From positions 620,001 through 684,000 of the forward strand of contig CP048719.1 of NCBI GenBank assembly GCA_022641835.1: a DNA stretch of 64,000 bases, in the 5' to 3' direction. A model generated the notes under the pieces. The model saw nothing but the letters and a program-made list of their open reading frames with translations, made no database searches and was not told where the DNA came from. The stretch comes from Petasospora fabianii. Taxonomy: Eukaryota; Ascomycota; Saccharomycetes; Phaffomycetales; Wickerhamomycetaceae. Positions 51,714-60,410 of this stretch are shown here, in pieces (position 1 is the stretch's first letter; every line of letters begins with the position of its first letter). The translations under genes were made by a program, and so were the position numbers.

Positions 51714-51750
51714 GTGTACGGGTGTACGGGTGTACGGGTGTACGGGTGTA
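51714..51750. repeat. Telomere-like array of GTGTACGG, 4.6 copies
   Basis: Perfect 8-base tandem repeat. Read on the minus strand it is a series of overlapping ACACCCGTACACC units, each matching the Rap1 consensus ACACCCRYACAYM. The unit resembles fungal telomere repeats in being G-rich on one strand. Confidence 0.9.
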
Positions 51751-51792
51751 TCATGTATAGATCTTATAGACAAGAGATCCTATACTCAACCC

Positions 51793-51862
51793 ACTTTTTG
51801 CTACTCTTAGTGGTTAATGAATTCAGGACTTTTTGCTACTCTTAGTGGTTAATGAATTCAGG
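51793..51862. repeat. 35-base exact tandem duplication
   Basis: The unit from 51793 to 51827 is repeated without change at 51828-51862 (begins ACTTTTTGCTACTC). Perfect identity suggests a recent event. Confidence 0.92.
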
Positions 51863-52069
51863 ACAAGACTTGTGATCAAGTTCTTGATTATAAAGATACT
51901 CTAATGTGTAATTCAAAGCCCTACTTCTTTGCAAAGTGTTTATCCCGATTGGGAAACATATGCGACATGTCTCATCATGCGTGATAGTGTCAGTATAAAA
52001 ACCATCCACTTCATTGTTTCTCCACAACTCGAAAACCTTCTTTTTAACCTTTTTTTGCAATCCAATTGG

Positions 52070-53569
52070 ATGCCTCTATCGAAAGATTCAAAGATTATCA
52101 TTGCTGGGTCCGGAGTCTTCGGACTCAGCACAGCACTCCATCTCGTTGAGAATGAATATATCGACATTACAATCTTTGATCGCCTCGATCTGTACAAGAT
52201 GCAATACTCTTTCATCAATGGTGCCGACACTGCTTCTGCAGATATAAACAAGATGTTCCGTGCTTTTTATAACGGTGATGAACTTTATCATAAGCTTGCC
52301 CTAAGGGCCAGAGAGACTTTCGTTCAATGGGACAAGGAAATACGTGGGATGAGCCTAGAAGAGGCAAAGAGGAGGTATAATATCGATAATTTGCGCGTGT
52401 TGGATCAGTGTGGAAGTTTGAGACTTGATAAGGGTGCAGTTTTACCTAAGTATCTGGTTGATACGCTTCAGGATTTTAAGAACTCTGGTCTGCGTGATAC
52501 ACAGTACAACATTGATGATGAGGAGGATATGAAAAGGGCTGAAGAGAATGGATTAGCTGTTAAGTTCAAGGACCTATTTGGGGTGAAGGCAGGAAAGAAC
52601 CCTTATCTCAGAGAGATAGTTGGCACTTTTGATTCTACTTCAGGTATTCTCGCTGCCAATAATGCCTGTCTCATTGTTGCTACTATCTTGAGAGAAAAAG
52701 GTGTCAAGTTCATCAATGGAGAACCTGGTACCATCAAGCACTTGATAGAGAAGGGTGATGGTTCTGTTGAAGGATTTTTGACAGCTGATGGAAAGGAACA
52801 TAGGGCTGCATTGTCTATTGTTGCTTGTGGGCCCTGGTCTTCCTCGTTGTTGCCTGAGCTTGCAGGTTTGAGTGAAGCGCAGAATGGCAATGTCATACTA
52901 ATCAAGATACCAGGTGATAGGAAGGACTTGCTTAAGAAGTATTCTTCTGAGAATTTCCCATTAGTGTTGTGGAAGACATCTAAAGAGGTTGAGAGGGAGG
53001 AATTTGGTGGTATTGGTATCTTTCCTATTAACTCTCCTGAAGGGTTTGTCAAATTGATTGTTCGACAAAGGAAGTACAATAACCCGACAAAGCTTAGTGG
53101 TGGTACTGTGACTTCTGTTCCAGTAACTTCGAACTCTAAGCCATCTGAAACTAGACTTTCAAAGCATATTCTTACCCAGGTGAAGCAGTTCATCAAGGTA
53201 TTCCTACCAGACTTGAGTGAGTTTGGCATTTACACAACACGACTTCTTTGGTACACGGACTCGATCAATAACGATTTCATCATTGACAATGTTCCTGGTA
53301 GAAAGAACTGTGTTATTGTGACAGGTGGATCAGGTCATGGCTTTAAATTTTTACCTGTATTGGGACAGTTTGCAGTTGATGTGATTGAGGGAAACAAGAC
53401 TGAGTTCACACAGAGGTTCAAATGGAGAGATCCAAAGGATTACTACGATGTTAACACTATCTCTACCGTTTTAACTGGTGAGGCTGCGTATTATGACCAA
53501 GAACTGGCCACTGATGAAGATCTGAAGTTTACCGAGGAAGAATTGAAGTCACCTGTAAAGTTAACATGA
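52070..53569 (+). CDS. FAD oxidoreductase, fructosyl-amino-acid oxidase-like, copy 2
   Basis: 499 residues from the ATG at 52070 (MPLSKDSKIIIAGSGVFGLS). Upstream in-frame codons lack similarity to copy 1 and are excluded. It aligns end to end with copy 1, with shared motifs ADTASADINKMFRAFYNGDE, ACGPWSSSLLPELAGLSEAQ and GGSGHGFKFLPVLGQF. Like copy 1 it has RLLW (Leu393) where amadoriases have the flavin-linked Cys. Codon use here is less biased (more GTT, TTG, AGA mix) than in copy 1, so it is probably less expressed. The pair arose by tandem duplication that is not recent. Confidence 0.75.
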   Translation: MPLSKDSKIIIAGSGVFGLSTALHLVENEYIDITIFDRLDLYKMQYSFINGADTASADINKMFRAFYNGDELYHKLALRARETFVQWDKEIRGMSLEEAKRRYNIDNLRVLDQCGSLRLDKGAVLPKYLVDTLQDFKNSGLRDTQYNIDDEEDMKRAEENGLAVKFKDLFGVKAGKNPYLREIVGTFDSTSGILAANNACLIVATILREKGVKFINGEPGTIKHLIEKGDGSVEGFLTADGKEHRAALSIVACGPWSSSLLPELAGLSEAQNGNVILIKIPGDRKDLLKKYSSENFPLVLWKTSKEVEREEFGGIGIFPINSPEGFVKLIVRQRKYNNPTKLSGGTVTSVPVTSNSKPSETRLSKHILTQVKQFIKVFLPDLSEFGIYTTRLLWYTDSINNDFIIDNVPGRKNCVIVTGGSGHGFKFLPVLGQFAVDVIEGNKTEFTQRFKWRDPKDYYDVNTISTVLTGEAAYYDQELATDEDLKFTEEELKSPVKLT

Positions 53570-54044
53570 TAGTTATATAACTCCACAAAATGAGTGTAAT
53601 ATTTCCATGTATCGGAAAGAAGGGAGTCTTATAGCGATATATCCTTTAATATAGCACATAGGGTAATTACGGAGACTGAACCCTCACAAAGAGATGATGA
53701 GGTGTGCCAGACCCATTTGAGCCGGTAGGGGCCGCGCGGCACAGTCGGAGAAATCGAGAAAAGTCAACGGAAACCACTGAGACATAGCCCTTTGCCACAA
53801 AGCGTTACCCTTCAACACATCACCCACAGTTTGAATTCTTATAGATCAGTCGCTGTTTGATACTTTCTACGACATCTTCTATTTGGAAAGGCTCCCCGAA
53901 AGATCTATTCTCTGACGAAACAAAAAAAAAAAAAACACATACACATATTTTCATAAGGACCTGCGCCTCCACAGCCCTTTGACACGTACGCGTCATCTAC
54001 ACACTACACTACACTACACAACACAACACAACACATAACAAAAG
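53570..54044. promoter_or_regulatory. SNC promoter and leader
   Basis: 475 bases. Just before the SNC start codon lies a run of ACACT then ACACA units (54001-54035), an unstructured leader. A 12-14 base A run is at about 53921-53934. Confidence 0.5.
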
Positions 54045-54561
54045 ATGTCTTCTTCAGTGCCTTATGATCCATATATCCCTTCTGAGTCCGGTCAGACACA
54101 GTCTAACTCCAAGACTGCTGCTTTGCAATCGGTATGTTAGCTCTTTTGTTGTTTTGCTTACCCTGTTGATGACATGATCTTTACTCCACTTGGAAGAGTT
54201 GATATCAGGGATCACAACCTTATAGACTACTAACACTTTAATAATAGGAGATTGATGACACCGTTGATGTTATGAGAGACAACATTAACAAGGTGATGGA
54301 ACGGTATGTACAGTACAAAATGCAAATGCAAACAGTTGTGAACCTCATACTAACTTATCAAAATGCAGTGGTGAAAGATTGGATTCTATTGAGGATAAGG
54401 CTGATAACTTGGCAGTGAGTGCACAGGGTTTTAGAAGAGGAGCTAACAGAGTTAGAAAACAGATGTGGCTTAAGGATATGAAGATGAGATTTTGTCTTGT
54501 TGCCCTTGTGATTATTGTCTTGATTGTCATCATTGTTCCACTAGTTGTTCACTTTACATGA
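54045..54561 (+). CDS. SNC1: Synaptobrevin v-SNARE SNC1/SNC2 (three exons)
   Basis: Exons 54045-54131, 54248-54303 and 54369-54561 give 111 residues. A variable N-terminus ([19 protein letters not shown]) is followed by the R-SNARE motif: [34 protein letters not shown], with the zero-layer Arg, then [19 protein letters not shown] and a C-terminal membrane anchor ([20 protein letters not shown]). Snc proteins sit on post-Golgi vesicles and pair with Sso1/2 and Sec9 at the plasma membrane. S. cerevisiae has two copies; only one is seen in this window. S. cerevisiae SNC1 has one intron, and here there are two. Confidence 0.94.
54132..54247 (+). other. SNC intron 1 (116 bases)
   Basis: Donor GTATGT at 54132, branch point TACTAAC at 54228-54234, acceptor AATAG at 54243-54247. 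It falls between codons, after Ser29. Confidence 0.9.
54304..54368 (+). other. SNC intron 2 (65 bases)
   Basis: Donor GTATGT at 54304, branch point TACTAAC at 54348-54354, acceptor TGCAG at 54364-54368. It splits the Arg codon CG|T inside the SNARE motif (ER|GERL). Confidence 0.92.
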
Positions 54562-55993
54562 TTTCCCCTCTCCGGTATACTTTCCTTCCCTTCCTTCCCT
54601 CCATCCAATGTGGGTTTTTAGTCCACACTGTGCCTCTAATACGATACCGATACATATGAATGAAGGAGTATTTTTACTTGATGACGCTCGATGGACTTAT
54701 TGAGTGTTATTTATCTTTTTTGGATTATTGATAATTGGACGCACTGTTTAATATTTTCGACACTTTATTTAAAAGGTGTTCTCCATCTTTTATGGAAAAA
54801 AGAAGCTTTTTAGTTGTAGTTATAGGCGTAGCACCGACTCGCTTATATTAAACGAGATCAACGATCTAAATCAGACTTCAGACATAAGTTCAAAGAGCTC
54901 ATAGAGATGTTAGCAACCTTATTCCCCTGGACAAGGCAAGAGCAAACCATGAGTGTAAATACATGTACATACATGTCCTCCATCCTTCCTTTCCCTTTCT
55001 TCCGATATATTGCTATGTGCACCCGAGCCGAGTAAGCACTGAACTCGAGGTTCTCGAACCCCACATTACTAGAGAATTCCCGAGGAGTGATTGAGGAATA
55101 TAAGACGTCAACTCGCATGGAATTACAAAAAAGGACTATAAGGATAGATGCAAATGATGGTAGCAATGCATGGGGCTATGGTGGACCCGCATAGTCCAAC
55201 ATCATTAGACAAATCGTGTCTAGTGTATTATATTACAATGGGGTTCGTACTCTACTCTTATGCTACGAGTGAAAACGTCCCGTTTCACCTGTTATAACAA
55301 CCATTACTAAGGGTCATACACATAGAGATGTGACTTCCCCTCTCTGTTTGAGCTGCAACATTTGACAGGATTACTTCTGTTATGAAGCGAGGCTGGTAAG
55401 ATAACACCCGAACACCAATTTATGTATTTTTTTTTTAAAAAAAAAAACAAAAATAAAAAAAAAGAATTAAAAAAAACTGAGAGGGAGGCCCAGGCGAGCG
55501 GCTTATCTCGACCAATCAATCGCCTGGAATCCAGTTTCGCGTGTGTGTCTAGAAAGAAATGGTTTAGGGGGTAAAGCAGTAGGGAAAAGCTTGTTTAGAG
55601 CTGAGCAGGTATAGGAATGGACAGCCCAAGAGAGGGGTTTCCGGGCCCCGGGTGAAAAAAACCTTTTAAGGTTGCCAGGCTTCGGCGGACAAACGATGAC
55701 TGTCATTCATCATGTCGGATGTGTCAACAGTCAATGGTAGTGCAAAATTTCAATTTGCATGTGAGTGAACAAATGACTAGACAAGGATGACCCCACTATA
55801 CGCGCCCGATGCCTTAGCTCTCTTTCTATGTGCCATACCATGCTTTATGCCCTCGTGTGTGATTGGCTCCCTGGCGCATCGATGCCTCCCGCCTAGCGCC
55901 TTACGTTCTCTGGCGCAGAAGTCATTTTGGCAGGGCTGGGGGCAGAGAGGTAGAGAGATCTTGTCGCGGCGCCAGCCCAGAAAAGTGTGCCTC

Positions 55994-56057
55994 TAGGCAG
56001 AGGCGCAGAGGAAATGCTAGGCAGAGCCACGGACGTAGGGGACAAATATAGGCAGAG
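55994..56057. repeat. TAGGCAGAG, three copies
   Basis: Exact nonamers at 55994-56002, 56018-56026 and 56049-56057, with starts 24 and 31 bases apart, in a G-rich purine-biased stretch. Confidence 0.7.
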
Positions 56058-56231
56058 GGCAAAGAAGACGCGGGCGACGCGTGCGCGCGGTTTTTTTTTT
56101 GTATTTTTTTTTTTTATTTCTTACCTTCATGAGCTGCAGCCACTCGGGTCACTCGAACCGGGACAAATCTGAGTCAAGTAAAAAATTTGGCGGGACATCG
56201 GCCATCAAATTCATTGTTCTAGGACATTTGG

Positions 56232-56423
56232 CGATAAAGAAAATCTCCGATATGGGCAAATATAGGCCTTCCAGTTATGATAAGAACACGTAGTAAATGC
56301 CCTTAGTGAGTTCACCATCTGTAAAGTAACACTATCATATCAATCCCAACAAAAACTCTCTAATTTACCCCCGTTGGCACGTAACTCCGCGTAGCTGCAC
56401 ATGTCCCCGCCCTTCCCTTTATC
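56232..56423. promoter_or_regulatory. GATA-factor sites upstream of GLN1
   Basis: GATAA at 56232-56236, GATAAG at 56279-56284 and TTATC (GATAA on the minus strand) at 56419-56423, between 210 and 400 bases upstream of the GLN1 start. In yeast GLN1 is controlled by the GATA activators Gln3 and Gat1. Confidence 0.45.
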
Positions 56424-56631
56424 GTGCAATTTGTCCGAAGTGGACGCGTTGCTTTTTCGGACTCGCGCTGACTCTTCTCGGTAACTTAAAAACAACGCTC
56501 TTGCACAAAACTTGGCCTTGGCCTCCTCCACACATAACTGCTTAGCTGCCAGCTCATAAAGCGTTTGCTAGCTATCCACCCCAACCCCCCTCTCTCCCCC
56601 CTTCACTCTCTCAACAACACACATAGACATC

Positions 56632-57747
56632 ATGTCGGAAACTGTTGAAAACACAATCACTTTGCAGAAATACCTCGATTTGGACCAGAGAGGTAAGCTC
56701 ATTGCCGAGTACATCTGGATTGATGGCTCTGGTTCCATCCGTTCTAAGGGTCGTACCCTCAACAAGAAGCCATCTTCTGTTGATGACCTTCCAGAGTGGA
56801 ACTTCGACGGTTCCTCCACCATGCAGGCCCCAGGTCACGATTCTGATGTCTACCTTAGACCAGTCTCTTACTACCCAGACCCATTCAGAAGAGGTGACAA
56901 CATTATTGTCCTTGCTGAGTGTTGGAACAACGACGGTACTCCAAACAAGTTCAACCACAGACATGAGTGTGAGAAGTTGATGCTTGCCCACAAGGAGAAG
57001 ACCATCTGGTTTGGTTTGGAGCAGGAGTACACCTTGTTTGACCAGTATGACAACGTTTACGGTTGGCCAAAGGGTGGTTTCCCAGCTCCACAAGGTCCAT
57101 ACTACTGTGGTGTCGGTTCCGGTAAAGTTTACGCCCGTGATGTCATCGAGGCTCACTACAGAGCTTGTCTTTACGCTGGTATCAACATTTCTGGTATTAA
57201 CGCTGAGGTTATGCCTTCTCAGTGGGAGTTCCAGGTTGGTCCATGTGAAGGTATCGAAATGGGTGACCAGTTGTGGGTTGCTCGTTACTTGTTGCACAGA
57301 GTCGCTGAAGAGTTTGGTGTCAAGATTTCCTTCCATCCAAAGCCATTGAAGGGTGACTGGAACGGTGCTGGTTGTCATACTAACGTTTCTACCGCTGAGA
57401 TGAGAGCTCCAGGTGGTATGAAGTACATTGATGAGGCTATTGAGAAATTGGCCAAGAGACACAAGGAGCACATTCTCCTTTATGGTGCCGACAACGAACA
57501 GAGATTGACTGGTCGTCACGAGACTGCCTCTATGTCCTCCTTCTCTGCTGGTGTTGCCAACAGAGGTGCTTCTATTAGAATCCCAAGATCCGTTGCTAAG
57601 GAAGGTTACGGTTACTTTGAGGACAGAAGACCAGCTTCTAACATTGACCCATACTTGGTCACCGGTATCATTGCTGAGACAATTGCTGGTCCAATTCCAG
57701 ATGCTGATATGTCCAAGGAGTTCCAGAGAGAGACTGAGGACGAATAA
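56632..57747 (+). CDS. GLN1: Glutamine synthetase GLN1
   Basis: 371 residues, the eukaryotic GSII length. Motifs in order: [42 protein letters not shown], the metal-binding [59 protein letters not shown], the ATP loop [12 protein letters not shown] and [17 protein letters not shown]. It makes glutamine from glutamate, ammonia and ATP in the cytosol, the main ammonia-assimilation route with glutamate synthase. Strong codon bias suggests high expression. The start is the first ATG after a CT-rich leader. Confidence 0.97.
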   Translation: MSETVENTITLQKYLDLDQRGKLIAEYIWIDGSGSIRSKGRTLNKKPSSVDDLPEWNFDGSSTMQAPGHDSDVYLRPVSYYPDPFRRGDNIIVLAECWNNDGTPNKFNHRHECEKLMLAHKEKTIWFGLEQEYTLFDQYDNVYGWPKGGFPAPQGPYYCGVGSGKVYARDVIEAHYRACLYAGINISGINAEVMPSQWEFQVGPCEGIEMGDQLWVARYLLHRVAEEFGVKISFHPKPLKGDWNGAGCHTNVSTAEMRAPGGMKYIDEAIEKLAKRHKEHILLYGADNEQRLTGRHETASMSSFSAGVANRGASIRIPRSVAKEGYGYFEDRRPASNIDPYLVTGIIAETIAGPIPDADMSKEFQRETEDE

Positions 57748-59043
57748 GCGTTCTAATCCCCACCCCTTTACAACTTCATCACCAACTGACCCAACCACAT
57801 CATGATCACACACCTACACGCAGTTTTTTCTATTTATTGCAGGAAAAAAAGTGTTTTTTCGTTCTTCCAAGTTATCCTTTGATTTAACGGGACTGAGTCC
57901 CCCATACGTTGATGGCTTTCTTTTTTATTTTTTAATTGCTTTCCTTATTGCTACAACCTTTGCAAATAGTTGCGCCTTTCGAGTTAACTAAGTGAAGTAT
58001 CACGTTGTAGTTTATCGATCATAGTTGTTCACCAGTATTGATGCGTCTTTTTGGTGCAATGATCAGAAATTAGGGGTTGGTCAGGGTGCTGATAAGGACA
58101 AGTTGAAGCTTTGTGCTTTGTGCTTTGTCGCATAAGATACGCTTCATGTCCTATCGCAAGATTGAACCAGATCTGGATCGAGATTCCGATCTATTATGGG
58201 ATGATTTCTGAATCAACAACAAACAGGGCTTGTTGCACTCACTGATCTTTAATTATCTATCCGTATGGGACAATAGTCTTGAGAGGTGGCATGTAAAGCA
58301 TGTGAAGAAGAATGGAGGAGGGGGAAGTGAGTTGGGGACATATGCACGTTGAGTTGTAATTGATCGAACGCTTATTGGTCAGAGTGATGTATTTAGCTGT
58401 AAGCTGTCTCAGTGCTGTGTGTGTCTGAATCCAGATGCTAAAATTTGTGTTTAGCATTGGACGTGTCTACTGATAAGGAATTTCTTGGTTTGGAAAAGTG
58501 GGGCAAGGTGCTGCACTGTATCCAAAAAGGAGCTAGGACATGGACATGGCTGCCTCATGATGGGACATAATGGCAAAGGGGGGAACAACAGCCACTGAGG
58601 GGCTTGGGTCACCTGATACAAAATGTGAGAACAGGATGCAACACGCAGGACTGACAAAGAAAATGTGAAACAGAACAGATTAACTATTCGCATAATACGA
58701 TTTACTCTATGCTCACTTCTTTGTGTGTGGCGCGTACCGTTTACGGTCACGTGAGGAGATAAGTAAATTTGTGTGCTCATAGTTCGAACCCTACTGAAGT
58801 AAAGATTATTCGTGAATTGTTTCAGCGATTTGAGGCACCACGGCATCAAGGGGGATGTAAAAGTACGATACATTGATACATTATTAGCTAGATGTGTGAC
58901 TTTACTAGGAGTTAGGTGCTTGTGATTAAAACACTTTGAAAACCAGTCCACAGATTTGTTTTCATCGTGAATCAACAGAAATAACGATACATCATCGGAC
59001 TGATACAACCTGTCTGCACCCCATATACACATCACGTAACAGG
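57748..59043. promoter_or_regulatory. GLN1 3' end and STE18 promoter
   Basis: 1.3 kb. It holds two perfect pheromone response elements upstream of STE18 (58666-58672 and 58818-58824). Minus-strand open frame 58451-59035 crosses these and has no recognised domain. Confidence 0.45.
58666..58824. promoter_or_regulatory. Two pheromone response elements of STE18
   Basis: TGAAACA at 58666-58672 (plus) and TGTTTCA at 58818-58824 (same site on the minus strand), both exact matches to the Ste12 site, 220-380 bases upstream of the start codon. Confidence 0.5.
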
Positions 59044-59340
59044 ATGAGCACGTCAGAAAAACAGAATGGTTCGAGACCCATGAACCAAAAACTCATGGTT
59101 TTGAAGCTCAAACGAATTAACGAACTCAACGATAAGCTCAAGGAGTCTCTCAGAAGAGACAGAATTTACGCCTCAAACGCTTCATATTCGATAATCACAT
59201 ACACACAAGAACACAAGGATTACGCAATTCCAGAAATATGGGGATTCATGAAACCGGGACAGAACCCCTTCAGGCAAAACACGAGTCGTCAGGGTGGACA
59301 AGGTGGTTCTGAAGGAGGTGGTTGCTGTACGATAATGTAA
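59044..59340 (+). CDS. STE18: G protein gamma subunit STE18
   Basis: 98 residues from the ATG at 59044. The helix LMVLKLKRINELNDKLKESLRRDRIYASNASYSII matches the Ste4-binding helix of Ste18, followed by TQEHKDYAIPEIWGF and a Gly-rich linker. The C-terminus CCTIM has the tandem cysteines: the second is the farnesylated Cys of the CAAX box (CTIM) and the first the palmitoylated one. With Ste4 it forms the G beta-gamma dimer that passes the mating pheromone signal to the MAP kinase cascade at the plasma membrane. Confidence 0.95.
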   Translation: MSTSEKQNGSRPMNQKLMVLKLKRINELNDKLKESLRRDRIYASNASYSIITYTQEHKDYAIPEIWGFMKPGQNPFRQNTSRQGGQGGSEGGGCCTIM

Positions 59341-59458
59341 TGGATGCTAATCTTGTACATCGCTTTGCTACGCATTACCCTATATCATTTCATCATCGTC
59401 ATAAAGTAGCAAGTGATAAATAAACGCTTTAATGTCACAAACCAAATATCCGTAACAA

Positions 59459-60166
59459 TCAACCCAACTGTTTGCCTTCGGTCTCCAAATCAAACTTGAG
59501 GTGTTCTTTGTCCACATTGACATCATCAGCACTTCCAACTACACCGCCTTCAGCAGCTTCATCCTCACCACATCCGCAGTCATAATCATCAATAATGTGA
59601 GTACAATCGTAGAGTGGATGGCCGAGACGCTCATTAACTTGGTTGTGGAGATGACAACCCCATACTGCAGCAGTCTGTCTTGATGATGTCTGTGGTGGGA
59701 ACTTCTTGAGTAGTTGGTTAAAATGACGGGCACAGTCACCACATGGATAAACTTTGGCAAATAGGTAGATATACTGTGTGAGAGTGTCACGCTCCTGCTG
59801 TGATGGTTTCTCGGGATATCTGGCAAGAATGGTGTGGAAGAGCTTCCATGCAGCGTTTCCTAGCTCTGCCTTGAGCGTTTCGTTCGTCATCTTTGGCATG
59901 AATGGTATCTCCACAAACCCGTCTGTAGTCTGTGCGTCCTTTTGGAGACCACCATCGTTATTCAGAACCTCCTCGGGTGTAATTGGATCTTGGACCTTTG
60001 CCTTTGGTACCCCCGGTTGTGATGAGGGTGACGTTGATGATGTGGCATGTGGACTCAGTGGTTTTGGGTCCTGAAGCTCTGCTGTGGAGTTCAAGAAGTA
60101 ATACAGACCTCCAAGTATGAGGACTGCAAAGAGAAGCGACTCTAAGGGCTTTCTGGTATATCTCAT
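59459..60166 (-). CDS. ERV2: ER sulfhydryl oxidase ERV2
   Basis: 235 residues from the ATG at 60166; an ATG 54 bases upstream would add 18 residues before the anchor. A signal anchor (LLFAVLILGGLYYFLNS, 11-27) and a Pro/Ser linker precede the Erv/ALR domain: WKLFHTILARYP, active-site Cys142/145 in YPCGDC, FAD motif HLHNQVN with the structural pair Cys171/Cys188 (spacing 16), and the C-terminal shuttle CGC at 197-199. Erv2 makes disulfides in the ER lumen using oxygen and passes them to protein disulfide isomerase. It is convergent with STE18. Confidence 0.93.
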   Translation of the reverse strand: MRYTRKPLESLLFAVLILGGLYYFLNSTAELQDPKPLSPHATSSTSPSSQPGVPKAKVQDPITPEEVLNNDGGLQKDAQTTDGFVEIPFMPKMTNETLKAELGNAAWKLFHTILARYPEKPSQQERDTLTQYIYLFAKVYPCGDCARHFNQLLKKFPPQTSSRQTAAVWGCHLHNQVNERLGHPLYDCTHIIDDYDCGCGEDEAAEGGVVGSADDVNVDKEHLKFDLETEGKQLG

Positions 60167-60410
60167 AACGTCTTCCTTGCTGTAAGTAAGCGTATGATAT
60201 ATGGTGATGAGTAGGTACATTAAGGTGTAAGACTTTATCGGCTCACAATTTTCGCGATGGCGCGACCCGCATCTTTCAATAGCTCCACATCATGAACTAA
60301 AACCGCGAGAACACCTTTCGAGTATACCTTTCTTGGTTCCTTATCAACCGTATCCCTGGCGTGTTTAAGTGATCTGTGTTTTGAATCACCGAGAAGACTG
60401 TCCACACATT

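Larger units (their letters stand above)
51194..52069. other. Spacer between the two flavoprotein genes
   Basis: 876 bases of AT-rich DNA holding two unusual repeats: the GTGTACGG array (51714-51750) and a 35-base tandem duplication (51793-51862). A minus-strand open frame (51842-52060, 72 codons, non-ATG start) overlaps the second repeat and is not called. Confidence 0.6.
54562..56631. promoter_or_regulatory. 2.1 kb GLN1 upstream region
   Basis: Gene-free. It contains mixed A/T homopolymer sequence (about 55429-55478), three copies of TAGGCAGAG (55994-56057) and GATA motifs close to GLN1. The only frame above 100 codons (54858-55166, minus) has no recognisable domain. Confidence 0.5.

Noticed and set aside
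51842-52060. Minus-strand 72-codon frame with protein-like composition
   Set aside because: No ATG start, overlaps the 35-base tandem repeat and the leader of flavoprotein copy 2, no known family. Could be a small gene fragment but not supportable.
54858-55166. 102-codon minus-strand frame between SNC and GLN1
   Set aside because: No domain, no membrane or signal logic, no sign of coding bias.
56611-57813. 400-codon minus-strand frame opposite GLN1
   Set aside because: Shadow of the strongly codon-biased GLN1 gene; no domain of its own.
58780-58795. TTCGAAC element on the minus strand as a tRNA B box
   Set aside because: The bases after TTCGA do not fit the B-box consensus and no T stem can form.
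58451-59035. 194-codon minus-strand frame upstream of STE18
   Set aside because: No recognisable domain, contains the pheromone elements and abuts the STE18 start codon.
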